Below, piece after piece: positions 1 through 8,133 of a stretch of DNA of 64,000 nucleotides. Made by a program: the position numbers and the translations under genes. Each line of letters opens with the position of its first letter. Position 1 is the first letter of the stretch. This stretch comes from Streptomyces filipinensis. GTDB lineage: Bacteria > Actinomycetota > Actinomycetes > Streptomycetales > Streptomycetaceae. The notes under the pieces were generated by a model, which was given only the letters and a program-made list of their open reading frames with translations, was not told the DNA's origin and searched no databases. Location: NCBI RefSeq assembly GCF_014649495.1, contig NZ_BMTD01000011.1, positions 186,001-250,000 on the forward strand, in the 5' to 3' direction.

Positions 1-1731
1 CCGGGCGAGCCGCGCCAGTTCCTCCCGCACCAGCGGCGCGGTGTTGCGCTGGAACGAGCTGATCCCACGAGCCAGTTCCCGCCCCGCCCCCTGACCCGCT
101 TTCCGGTCCGCCGGGGCTGCGGCTTCGGGGAAGCAGGACTGGTGGTTGCGCCAGGGCGTCCAGGGCCGGCACCGGCACCCGGCGGAGGAGGCCGGCCCGG
201 CGGTCCGGATTCCGCCGCGCCGGCCCGACAGCTCGGCCGTACCACCCCGGGCGGTGTGGGTGCTGCGCCACTCCTGCAGTGACTCGTACGCCGCGTGGTC
301 CATGAACGACCCGTCCAACTCCACCACGGCGGGAGCACCTTGGGGGACGAGGTGCAGGGCGCGACTGAGCCGGGGGACCGCGAGGAACGTCAACTGACCT
401 CGGACACGTACGTAATGGACTCCTTCCTTCTCTTCATGGGTGATGCGGGTGCGGGCGAGGCGGCTGAGGGCGAGGGCGACCGCCACGGCGACCCCGAGGA
501 ACACGCCCTGCAGGACGCCGAGGAGCACCACGCCGAGTGTGGTCGCGGCGTAGACCGGCACTTCGCGGTGGCGCGTCACCGCGCGGATGTGGTGCAGGGA
601 CACCATCTGGACACCGACGGCCATGACCAGGGCGGCGAGGGAGGCGAGCGGGATCTCCTCCAGTGCCGGGACCATCAGCAGCGCGGCGACTACTACGAGA
701 ACGCCGTGCAGCATCGTGGAGTTCCGGCTCACGGCACCGGAATTCACATTCGCGGTGCTGCGCACGGCCACCCCGGCGACCGGCAGTCCGCCGAGCGCAC
801 CGGAGACGATGTTGGCGGCGCCCTGGCCCAGCAACTCCCGGTCCAGGCCTGCACGGGCGATCGGGGGGACCGGGCCGGTGCGGCCCGCGATCAGCTTGTC
901 CACGGCCACCGCGCCGAGCAGCGACTGCACGCTGCACACCAGGGTGGTGGTGAGCACGGCGGCGGCGAGGCCGAGTGCCGGCCCCTCGGGCGGTCCGGCC
1001 AGGGCGTGACTGCGCCAGGAGGGCAGGTCGACCCTGGGCAGGGACAACCCGGTCAGAGCCGCCGTGGCGGTGGCCCCGGTGACGGCGACGAGGGCGGCCG
1101 GTGCGTTCCGGAGCAGCCGGCCGGCGCGGCCGGGCAGGCGGGGCCAGGCCAGCAGCAGGGCGAGCGTCAGCGCGCTCATCGAGACGGCGGCCGGGTGCAG
1201 CCGGGCCAACTGGGCGGGCAGCGCACGCAGGTTGGCGAGGACGGAGCTGTCCGGGCTGCCGCCGAGGACGATGTGCAGCTGGGCGACGGCGATGGTGATG
1301 CCGATGCCGGCGAGCATGCCGTGCACCACGGCCGGGCTGACCGCGAGCGCGCCGCGTGCCACCCGCAGACAGCCGAGGCCGAGCTGGGCGAGCCCGGCGA
1401 GGACGGTGATGCCGCAGGTCGTCCGCCATCCGTAGCGGTGGATCAAGTCGGCGGTGACGACGGTGAGCCCGGCGGCGGGACCGCTGACCTGGAGCGGGCA
1501 GCCGCCGAGACGGCCGGCGACGATTCCGCCCACGGCGGCGGCGACGAGTCCGGCCTGCAGCGGAGCGCCGGTGGCCAGGGCGATACCGAGGGACAGGGGC
1601 AGGGCGATCAGGAACACCGCGATGGACGCGGACAGATCGGCGCCCGCCACGGGCGAGCGGCGCCGGCGGCCCGGCGAAGGGTTGTGCGGCGGGTGCGGAT
1701 ACGGGGGGTGCGGGGGTGCGGGGGCTGACAT
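1..1731 (-). CDS. SulP-family anion transporter fused to carbonic anhydrase (3' part cut by window edge)
   Basis: The frame is open from an ATG at 1731 to the window edge (577 codons visible). About residues 30-430 are a polytopic SulP transporter with many hydrophobic helices and the motif QVSGPAAGLTVV. A linker follows, and at the very edge the sequence SSFQRNTAPLVREELARLAR appears, which is how the beta-carbonic anhydrase half begins in actinobacterial SulP/CA fusions. The likely role is membrane import of bicarbonate or sulfate coupled to CO2 hydration. The catalytic zinc residues lie outside the window, so enzyme activity cannot be judged. The gene is divergent from the deacetylase-like gene across a 282-bp gap containing an AT-rich patch around 1790-1835. 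Confidence 0.85.
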   Translation of the reverse strand, partial: MSAPAPPHPPYPHPPHNPSPGRRRRSPVAGADLSASIAVFLIALPLSLGIALATGAPLQAGLVAAAVGGIVAGRLGGCPLQVSGPAAGLTVVTADLIHRYGWRTTCGITVLAGLAQLGLGCLRVARGALAVSPAVVHGMLAGIGITIAVAQLHIVLGGSPDSSVLANLRALPAQLARLHPAAVSMSALTLALLLAWPRLPGRAGRLLRNAPAALVAVTGATATAALTGLSLPRVDLPSWRSHALAGPPEGPALGLAAAVLTTTLVCSVQSLLGAVAVDKLIAGRTGPVPPIARAGLDRELLGQGAANIVSGALGGLPVAGVAVRSTANVNSGAVSRNSTMLHGVLVVVAALLMVPALEEIPLASLAALVMAVGVQMVSLHHIRAVTRHREVPVYAATTLGVVLLGVLQGVFLGVAVAVALALSRLARTRITHEEKEGVHYVRVRGQLTFLAVPRLSRALHLVPQGAPAVVELDGSFMDHAAYESLQEWRSTHTARGGTAELSGRRGGIRTAGPASSAGCRCRPWTPWRNHQSCFPEAAAPADRKAGQGAGRELARGISSFQRNTAPLVREELARLAR

Positions 1732-2013
1732 GGTCCTGTCTCCTCCGGGGCGGCACGGTCGCGGACCGGGCGGGATGGATCACTGTCGGTAAATGAATCG
1801 TAATGAAGAGTAAAGATGAGGCATAACTTTTCGGGGCAAACGGGGCAGTCGATCGCTCACCGGGGTGAAGTAATCATTTGATCGGCTTGTCGTACTAATT
1901 CCTTCTCGCTCCCGTGCGACCTTGGCGGCGCTGCCGGCCTGCCAGCCCGGCACATCACCAGAAAACGGCCCTCGTCAGCGTTTGCCTGAGAGAAGGAAGA
2001 AGGTGGGCGGAAC

Positions 2014-3279
2014 ATGGCCGCCACCCAGAGGATCGCCGTCGGCGCCGTGGTCGCCGCGGCCTGTGCCTCATCGCTCGCCGGTTGCGCGACCGGCTCCAAC
2101 GGTTCGAAGGAAGGGGCGTCCGGCCCGCAGAAGGGGGCGGCGGCCCCCGAGAGCGTGGTCCGGCTGATCGGGGACGGATCCACGGCGTACACCGGCGCGC
2201 AGCCGCATCTGCCGAGACCCGAGCGGCTCAAGTCCGGTCAGAAGCCTCCGCAGTTCGTCGTGTTCTCCTGGGACGGCGCGGGTGAGGACAGCCAGAAGCT
2301 GTTCTCGCACTTCCGCAAGGTCGCCAAGGACAACCACGCGAACATGACGTTCTTCCTCAGCGGGGTGTACCTGCTGCCGGAGGAGAAGCGCGACCTGTAC
2401 AAGCCGCCCCAGCACGCGCCGGGCAGCTCCGACATCGGTTTCAACGACGAGAGGGGAATCGCGGACACCGCCCAGCAGGCACGGCTGGCCTGGCTGGAGG
2501 GCAACGAGATCGGCACGCACTTCAACGGCCACTTCTGCGGGCCCGACGGCGGGGTCGGCACCTGGTCGGTGGAGGAGTGGAAGAGCGAGATCAGCCAGGC
2601 CAAGCAGTTCGTGAAGTCCTGGAAGACCAACGCCGGCATGAAGAAGTCGGCCCCGCTGCCCTTCGATTACGACAAGGAGCTGATCGGCGCCCGCACCCCC
2701 TGCCTCGAAGGCCAGCAGAACTTCATGAAGGCGGCCCGCCAGTTGGGCTTCCGCTACGACTCCAGTGGAGTCAACGACCAGATCTGGCCCAAGAAGAAGG
2801 AGGGGCTGTGGGACGTGTCCATGCAGCTGGTGCCCTTCCCCGGGCACACCTATGAGCAGCTGACCATGGACTACAACTTCATGGTCAACCAGTCCGGCAC
2901 CGAGACCCAGGGCGACCCGGACAAGTTCGACTACTGGGGCGACCAGATGCGCGACGGCCTCATCAAGGGCTTCTACCGGGCCTACGACGGCAACCGCGCG
3001 CCGCTGATCATCGGCAACCACTTCGAGTCCTGGAACGGCGGCACCTACATGCGCGCCGTCGAGGACACGGTGAAGGAGGTGTGCAACAAGCCCGACGTGC
3101 GCTGTGTGTCCTTCCACCAACTGGTCGACTGGCTGGACGCCCAGGATCCGAAGACCCTGGAGAAGCTGCGCACGCTGAAGGTGGGCGAGGCCCCCAGGCA
3201 GGGCTGGGCGTCCTTCCTCTCCGGCCGCCCGGCCCCGGCGCCGAAGGGCGTGCCCGGGGCGCCGGCGGTCCGGCAGTAG
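2014..3279 (+). CDS. Polysaccharide deacetylase-like secreted lipoprotein
   Basis: The 421-residue protein starts with a lipoprotein signal peptide; the lipobox is LAGC at about residues 22-25. The body resembles a NodB-type fold: a strand ending in VVFSWDGAGED sits where the family has its TFDDGP motif, followed by NMTFFLSGVYLL. The metal-binding residues are not canonical, so the substrate is uncertain. The ATG start follows a purine-rich ribosome-binding region (GGAAGAAGG). It would act at the outer face of the membrane, probably on cell-wall or capsule sugars. The convergent ATPase gene ends 43 bp downstream. Confidence 0.75.
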   Translation: MAATQRIAVGAVVAAACASSLAGCATGSNGSKEGASGPQKGAAAPESVVRLIGDGSTAYTGAQPHLPRPERLKSGQKPPQFVVFSWDGAGEDSQKLFSHFRKVAKDNHANMTFFLSGVYLLPEEKRDLYKPPQHAPGSSDIGFNDERGIADTAQQARLAWLEGNEIGTHFNGHFCGPDGGVGTWSVEEWKSEISQAKQFVKSWKTNAGMKKSAPLPFDYDKELIGARTPCLEGQQNFMKAARQLGFRYDSSGVNDQIWPKKKEGLWDVSMQLVPFPGHTYEQLTMDYNFMVNQSGTETQGDPDKFDYWGDQMRDGLIKGFYRAYDGNRAPLIIGNHFESWNGGTYMRAVEDTVKEVCNKPDVRCVSFHQLVDWLDAQDPKTLEKLRTLKVGEAPRQGWASFLSGRPAPAPKGVPGAPAVRQ

Positions 3280-3322
3280 GCGTCGTACGCGAGCGGCGGG
3301 CGTCACCTACGAGCGGTGCGTC

Positions 3323-4315
3323 TCACACGGCTGTCGTGACACCCACGCCCATGTCTTCGCCGAGCACGAAGGCGGGGTCGACCTGCGCCGCCAGGTCGGC
3401 CCCGGTGCGCTCATTGCCCCAGGCCTCGGCGTTCTTCAGGTGGAAGTGCACCATCTGGCGGGTGTAGCGCTCCCAGTCCCGCAGCTCGTACGTGGCGTCC
3501 GCGGTGGCCCGCAGCGTGTGCAGGGCGCGGGCGTTGGCCTCCTCCAGGAGGTCGAAGCGGGGCGGGCGGCCCTTCTCCATGGCGCGCACCCAGTCCGAGC
3601 GCCCGACCGTCACGAGCAGGTCGTCCCCGACCTCCGCACGCAGGAAGTCGATGTCGTCCTCTTCCTGGATCTTGTTGCCGACGACCTTCAGGGCGACGCC
3701 GAAGTCGCGGGCGTACTCTTTGTACTGGCGGTAGACGGAGACCCCCTTCCGGGTCGGCTCGGCGACGAGGAACGTCATGTCGAAGCGGGTGAACATGCCG
3801 GAGGCGAAGGAGTCCGAACCCGCCGTCATGTCGACCACGACGTACTCGTCGGGGCCGTCGACGAGGTGGTTCAGGAACAGCTCCACCGCTCCGGTCTTGG
3901 AGTGGTAGCAGGCGACCCCCAGGTCGGCGTCCGTGAAGGGGCCGGTGACCATCAAACGGACGGCGCCGCCGTCGAGTTCCACCGGACGCGCGCACGCGTC
4001 GTAGACCGGATTCGGCTCGCGCACCCGGACCAGCCGGGAGCCCTCGCCGGGCGGGGTCGTCTTGATCATCGTGGTGGCGGAGGCGATCCGCGGGTTGGCG
4101 CCCCGCAGGTAGTCCTTGATCAGCGGCAGCCGCTCGCCCATGGCGGGCAGTGCGGCGGCGTCCGCCTCGTCGAGGCCGAGCGCCGGCCCGAGGTGCTGGT
4201 TGATGTCGGCGTCGATGGCGACCACCGGGGCGCCTGCGGCCACGAGGTGGCGGATGAAGAGGGAGGAAAGCGTGGTCTTGCCACTGCCGCCCTTCCCGAC
4301 GAAAGCAATTTTCAT
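3323..4315 (-). CDS. MinD/CooC-type P-loop ATPase
   Basis: A 330-residue cytoplasmic ATPase. The N-terminus MKIAFVGKGGSGKTT holds a deviant Walker A motif (KGGSGKTT), followed by a switch-type VVAIDADINQH and a Walker-B-like VVVDMTAG near residue 170. This is the SIMIBI architecture of CooC, MinD and ParA proteins, whose members load metals or position complexes. The ATG at 4315 is chosen because it gives the family N-terminus; TTG (4324) and GTG (4321) lie just upstream in frame. It is divergent from a Fic-like gene with only 101 bp between starts, which suggests a shared control region. The client is unknown. Confidence 0.8.
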   Translation of the reverse strand: MKIAFVGKGGSGKTTLSSLFIRHLVAAGAPVVAIDADINQHLGPALGLDEADAAALPAMGERLPLIKDYLRGANPRIASATTMIKTTPPGEGSRLVRVREPNPVYDACARPVELDGGAVRLMVTGPFTDADLGVACYHSKTGAVELFLNHLVDGPDEYVVVDMTAGSDSFASGMFTRFDMTFLVAEPTRKGVSVYRQYKEYARDFGVALKVVGNKIQEEDDIDFLRAEVGDDLLVTVGRSDWVRAMEKGRPPRFDLLEEANARALHTLRATADATYELRDWERYTRQMVHFHLKNAEAWGNERTGADLAAQVDPAFVLGEDMGVGVTTAV

Positions 4316-4416
4316 GTTCACCAACAGTAGTCAGTCGATAGCTGTATGTGTCATGTGGAAGTGAAGAAGACCACTCCTTCGAGGGGCGGGCCGGTGGGGT
4401 GCGTAGGGTCGTACTC

Positions 4417-5241
4417 ATGAGTACGACAGGCGCGAACGCCGACCCGCTCGCGGCCCTGGGCTCGCTGCCCGGTGTGGCCGACTCCGTGGAGTCCGTGCGC
4501 AAGGCCGTGGACCGGGTCTACGGGCACCGGATCATGCGGCGCCGCAGCACGGCGATCACCTCCGAGGCGGCCCTGCGCGGCGCCCGCGGTTCCGCGGCGC
4601 TGTCGGGCGCCGACTGGGCCCTGGAGGAGGTGCGGCGGCGCACCGACTTCGGCGCCGACCCCGAGGCGCAGGTCATGGGCGCGGCCCTCAGGCTGTCGGC
4701 GGAGGCCGGACAGCTGCTGTCCATCTGGCGGCAGTCGCCCCTGCGGGTGCTGGCCCGGCTGCACCTGGTGGCCGCGGCGAGCCAGGGCGAGGAGGTCGGC
4801 AGGCCGCGCCAGGCCGGTGAGGCGGTGGACGAGCCGCTGGTCGAGCTGCCGCTGCCGGACGCCCAGGAGGTCTCCGGCCGGCTGGAGGGGCTCGCGGAAC
4901 TGATCATCGCGGGGACGTCCGCGCCCGCGCTGGTGACGGCCGCGGTGGTGCACGGCGAGCTGCTCGCGCTGCGGCCCTTCGTGTCCCACAACGGTCTGGT
5001 CGCGCGCGCGGCCGAGCGGATCGTCCTGATCGGCAGTGGCCTGGACCCGAAGTCGATCTGCCCGGCCGAGGTCGGGCACGCCGAGCTGGGCCGCGCCTCC
5101 TACCTGGCGGCGCTGGACGGCTACGCCTCCGGCACTCCCGAGGGCATGGCGGCCTGGATCGCGCACTGCGGCAGGGCGGTCGAGCTGGGAGCGCGCGAGT
5201 CGACGGCGGTGTGCGAGGCGCTGCAGCGCGGCGCGGCCTGA
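4417..5241 (+). CDS. Fic-fold protein with degenerate Fic motif
   Basis: A 274-residue, Ala/Leu-rich helical protein. Residues 186-197 read R-P-F-V-S-H-N-G-L-V-A-R, which aligns with the Fic core HPFxxGNGRxxR. Pro, Phe, Asn, Gly and the last Arg are kept, but the catalytic His is Arg, the first Gly is His and the middle Arg is Leu. AMP transfer by the usual mechanism is therefore unlikely. Homologues are often labelled oxidoreductase without visible reason. The ATG at 4417 follows a TAGGGT sequence seven bases upstream, so a leaderless transcript is possible but unproven. Its divergent neighbour is the MinD/CooC-type ATPase. A 13-bp perfect hairpin follows the stop codon. Confidence 0.65.
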   Translation: MSTTGANADPLAALGSLPGVADSVESVRKAVDRVYGHRIMRRRSTAITSEAALRGARGSAALSGADWALEEVRRRTDFGADPEAQVMGAALRLSAEAGQLLSIWRQSPLRVLARLHLVAAASQGEEVGRPRQAGEAVDEPLVELPLPDAQEVSGRLEGLAELIIAGTSAPALVTAAVVHGELLALRPFVSHNGLVARAAERIVLIGSGLDPKSICPAEVGHAELGRASYLAALDGYASGTPEGMAAWIAHCGRAVELGARESTAVCEALQRGAA

Positions 5242-5272
5242 GTCGTCCCCGGAAGGGCCCCGGACAAGGGTT

Positions 5273-5300
5273 GCGGCGGTACGAGTGCTCGTACCGCCGC
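5273..5300. terminator. Perfect 13-bp inverted repeat, probable terminator
   Basis: Arms 5273-5285 and 5288-5300 are exact reverse complements separated by two bases (effectively a 4-nt loop). It begins 32 bp after the Fic-like stop codon. There is no T-tract on either side, as is common for Streptomyces terminators. Being symmetric, it could also end a minus-strand transcript from the following gap. Confidence 0.7.
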
Positions 5301-5309
5301 TGGCATGCT

Positions 5310-5560
5310 CACCGGGTTACCAAGCGTCCTCGATATGTGCCCATCAGGTCGGGAACTTTGCCCGTCACCTGGTGCGGCTGGCCCGTAATCGACGGGTCGA
5401 CGTCGCGTGGGTGCTCGGTGTCCATGCGGGGTCCGTGTGGCCAAATGCGTAGTGGTAGGTGATCCTCGCGGATGTCCTTTGGTCTCGCGGGCCTAAGGTC
5501 TTTGTACCGCGAGCCGGGAAGAAGCGGAACCCCTGCCTGCGGTTCTTTACTTTTACCTTC
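5310..5560. ncRNA. Candidate locus of 6S-like RNA (scr3559 homologue)
   Basis: The 360-bp gap between the Fic-like gene and the convergent HAD gene has no credible ORF. It contains several hairpins: 5345-5349 and 5351-5353 against 5361-5371 with a bulge, 5484-5490/5507-5513 (7 bp perfect) and 5527-5531/5541-5545. In S. coelicolor the interval between SCO3558 (HAD) and SCO3559 encodes the described 6S-like RNA scr3559, and the flanking genes here match that pair. The assignment therefore rests mainly on synteny recalled from memory. Strand and ends are not determined; no convincing promoter was seen on either strand. Confidence 0.4.
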
Positions 5561-5601
5561 AAACGAGGGTGAAACGGGCGCCGTTCGGATGGCGCTCCGG
5601 C

Positions 5602-6432
5602 TCAGGCGGTGCTCCGGCGCCGGCTGGCGTACCAGACGAGGCCCGCCGTCGCGGCCGCCGCTCCTACGGCCGCCGCCGCGACCAGCGCGGGGCGGGGCGG
5701 TACGGAGAACGTGGGCAGCCGCTTCTTCAGCGGGACCGGCCGGCGGAACTCCAGAACCGGCCAGCCCTGAGCGGCCGCCTCGCGGCGCAGCGCGCGGTCC
5801 GGGTTCACCGCGTGCGGATGCCCGACGGTCTGGAGCATCGGCAGATCGGTCGCGGAGTCGCTGTAGGCATAGCAGCGTTCGAGGTCGTAGCCCTCGGACA
5901 CGGCCAGTTCCCGGATCGCCTCGGCCTTGGTCGGACCGTAGGCGTAGTACTCCACCTCGCCGGTGAAGCAGCCGTCCTCGCCGACGACCATGCGCGTCGC
6001 CACCACCCGGTCGGCGCCGAGCAGTTCTCCGACGGGTTCCACCACCTCGGCGCCCGAGGTCGACACGATCACCACGTCCCGCCCGGCCGCGTGGTGCTGC
6101 TCGATGAGGGAGGCGGCCTCGTCGTAGATGATCGGGTCGATGAGGTCGTGCAGCGTCTCGGCGACGATCTCGCGGACCTGCTGCACGTTCCAGCCGCGGC
6201 ACAGGGCGGACAGATACTCGCGCATGCGCTCCATCTGGTCGTGGTCCAGGCCGCCGGCCAGGAAGACGAACTGGGCATATGCGGTACGCAGCGCGGCCCT
6301 GCGGTTGATCAGCCCGCCTTGGTAGAAGGACTTGCTGAAGGTGAGCGTGCTCGACTTCGCAATGACCGTCTTGTCCAGGTCAAAGAAGGCTGCTGCGCGG
6401 GGCAAGGAGTGGTTTTCCACGCCCCTGAGCAT
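5602..6432 (-). CDS. HAD-superfamily (IB) phosphatase with C-terminal membrane anchor
   Basis: A 276-residue protein. The HAD nucleophile motif is FFDLDKTV near residues 16-23, followed by VVIVSTSG (motif II) and YAYSDSATDLPM (acid motif IV), so the catalytic set is complete. Residues about 245-268 form one hydrophobic segment before RRRSTA, suggesting a C-terminal membrane anchor. This is the family typified by S. coelicolor SCO3558, labelled as associated with morphological differentiation. The substrate is unknown; relatives dephosphorylate phosphoserine or lysophospholipids. It is convergent with the Fic-like gene, with the candidate 6S-like RNA locus between them. Confidence 0.85.
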   Translation of the reverse strand: MLRGVENHSLPRAAAFFDLDKTVIAKSSTLTFSKSFYQGGLINRRAALRTAYAQFVFLAGGLDHDQMERMREYLSALCRGWNVQQVREIVAETLHDLIDPIIYDEAASLIEQHHAAGRDVVIVSTSGAEVVEPVGELLGADRVVATRMVVGEDGCFTGEVEYYAYGPTKAEAIRELAVSEGYDLERCYAYSDSATDLPMLQTVGHPHAVNPDRALRREAAAQGWPVLEFRRPVPLKKRLPTFSVPPRPALVAAAAVGAAAATAGLVWYASRRRSTA

Positions 6433-7026
6433 AGGCGCCCACCATTCGGCGTAAGGTGTGGCGCGTGGGTTTGCCTGAGAGGGCTCTCGGGTACACCATG
6501 GAAGTCACGGATCGTTCGCGACCGTGCTAACCCGGCCCGACTCCTCCCCCCCCGAGTCGGCCGTGGGGACGACCCCCGCTCTCCCCCCCGGCGGGGGTCG
6601 TCGCATGTCCGGATGGGTTTTTCCCCTCCCTCCCCCTTCTTTCCGCGACCGCGGCCGTGGCAGCACGCCGCCACGGCCGCGGCTCCGGCGCGCCCGTGAT
6701 CCGTTACTCCGGGTAATCATCACACTGCTCTGTGGAAGTCGCACAGGCATCAGCACAGAGGTCACCGGTATGGGTGACGGCGATATTCACAGCCCCTGAG
6801 TTGTCCACAGTTTTCGCCCAAGATCCACTTGATTTCGCGGATCGCTGCACCGTGATTCCCATGCGCTCGGGCCACGGCGAGTTCATGGCCGGTTCCGATT
6901 GCCGGAGCGCGTACGACCGGTTTCCGCCGGCCGCTCATATGGGAGGCCGCTCGCCGGTTCTTCACACCTTTGGGAATCGCGTGGCCGCAGGGGCTGCGCG
7001 GCCCACGCAGCGAAGGGGGAACACGC
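6433..7026. other. 594-bp gene-free leader region before the Tad cluster
   Basis: No credible coding sequence. It holds two tandem hairpins (6537-6600, listed separately), an AT-richer stretch at 6710-6880 that may contain the promoter of the Tad operon, and one sequence TTGTCCACA at 6801-6809 that matches the Streptomyces DnaA-box consensus. A single box is not evidence of an origin. The ssd-like gene starts at 7027 after the ribosome-binding sequence GAAGGGGG. Confidence 0.6.
6537..6600 (+). promoter_or_regulatory. Two tandem hairpins with C-rich loops
   Basis: Stem 1 is 6537-6543 with 6554-6560 (7 bp, 10-nt loop nearly all C). Stem 2 is 6570-6579 with 6591-6600 (10 bp perfect, 11-nt loop). 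They lie about 100 bp beyond the divergent HAD start and 430 bp before the Tad cluster. They could be a terminator of a short upstream transcript or an attenuator; no T-tract follows. Confidence 0.45.
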
Positions 7027-8133
7027 GTGACCGCAGCCGTCACCCACGACCCGCCGCCTGGCACCGGAGACCGGCCGGGGCGGCCGCTCATCGTCACCGA
7101 GGACGCCGCACTCCTGGACGACCTGCTGCGCCTGTGCGCGGCCGCCGGCGCCACACCCCAGGTCCACCACGGCGTACCGGACCACGGCGATGGCTGGGAA
7201 TCAGCCCCGCTGGTCCTCGTCGGCGACGACGCCGCACGCCGGATCGGCGGGGCCCCGCGCCGGCCCGGCGTGGTGCTGGTCGGCCGCGACCAGGACGATC
7301 CGGGCGTGTGGAAACGCGCCGTACTGATCGGCGCCGACCACGTCCTCATGCTGCCGGACGGCGAGCAGTGGCTGGTCGACCGGATCGCCGACGTCGCCGA
7401 GGGCGTGGGCCGCCCGGCCCTCACCGTCGGGGTGATCGGCGGCCGGGGAGGCGCCGGCGCTTCCACGCTCGCGTGCGCGCTCGCCGTCACCTCCGCGCGC
7501 GAGGGACTGCGCACCCTCCTCGTGGACGCCGATCCGCTCGGCGGCGGACTCGACGTACTCCTCGGCGGCGAGAGCGCCGACGGACTGCGCTGGCCCGCCT
7601 TCGCCGCCTCCCGCGGGCGGGTCGGCGGCGGCGCCCTGGAGGAGTCGCTGCCCGAACTGCACTCCCTCCGGGTGCTCAGCTGGGACCGCGGGGACTGCGT
7701 CGCCGTCCCGCCGCAGGCGGTGCGCGCGGTGCTCGCCGCAGCCCGACGGCGCGGCGGCACCGTCGTGGTGGACCTGCCCCGCCGCCTCGACGACGGGGTC
7801 GCCGAAGCCCTCGCCCAGCTCGACCTGGCGCTGCTCGTCGTCCCCGCCGAACTGCGCGCGGTCGCGGCCGCCGGGCGGGTCGCCTCCGCCGTCGGCATGG
7901 TCGTGCGCGACCTGCGCGTGGCGGTGCGCGGGCCGTACGCACCGGGCCTGGACGGTCAGGAGGTGGCGCAGCTGCTCGGCCTCCCGCTGGCCGGCGAGGT
8001 GCCGGTCGAGCCGCCGCTGCTGCACCCGCGGGGCGGCGCGAAACCGCCGGGCGCGGCCGCACACGGCCCGCTCGCCCGCTTCTGCGTGACCTTCTGGGAG
8101 CGCGCGCTGGTCGAGGCCGGGGGCCGGCGATGA
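7027..8133 (+). CDS. ssd: CpaE/TadZ-like septum-site/Flp-assembly ATPase (Ssd type)
   Basis: A 368-residue protein. The N-terminal part (about 18-120) resembles a receiver-like domain, followed by a ParA/MinD-type ATPase core with VGVIGGRGGAGASTLA near residue 140. The Walker A lysine is absent (GAGAST instead of GKGGS/T), as in many CpaE/TadZ proteins, so nucleotide hydrolysis may be weak. It would act as the polar or septal localisation factor of a Tad-type machine. The GTG start at 7027 is chosen because GAAGGGGG stands at ribosome-binding distance; the longer ATG-initiated frame from 6970 lacks this. Its stop overlaps the tadA start in ATGA. Confidence 0.8.
   Translation: MTAAVTHDPPPGTGDRPGRPLIVTEDAALLDDLLRLCAAAGATPQVHHGVPDHGDGWESAPLVLVGDDAARRIGGAPRRPGVVLVGRDQDDPGVWKRAVLIGADHVLMLPDGEQWLVDRIADVAEGVGRPALTVGVIGGRGGAGASTLACALAVTSAREGLRTLLVDADPLGGGLDVLLGGESADGLRWPAFAASRGRVGGGALEESLPELHSLRVLSWDRGDCVAVPPQAVRAVLAAARRRGGTVVVDLPRRLDDGVAEALAQLDLALLVVPAELRAVAAAGRVASAVGMVVRDLRVAVRGPYAPGLDGQEVAQLLGLPLAGEVPVEPPLLHPRGGAKPPGAAAHGPLARFCVTFWERALVEAGGRR

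Noticed and set aside
434..1783. Minus-strand 449-residue frame and plus-strand 477-residue frame over the SulP gene
   Set aside because: Both are Arg/Gly/Pro-rich shadows; the SulP frame starting at 1731 has the helices and family motifs.
1860..2013. Possible riboswitch in the leader of the deacetylase-like gene
   Set aside because: Looked for c-di-AMP (ydaO), TPP and glycine riboswitch core sequences; none was convincing.
6801..6809. DnaA-box-like TTGTCCACA as a sign of a replication origin
   Set aside because: Only isolated boxes were seen (also near 10256 and the 40717 dyad); no cluster and no dnaA/dnaN nearby.
6732..8129. Open frame running 466 codons upstream of tadA on the plus strand, giving an 873-residue fusion
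   Set aside because: The upstream residues are an out-of-frame Arg/Pro-rich shadow of the ssd-like gene; the tadA family begins at 8130 with a coupled ATGA start.
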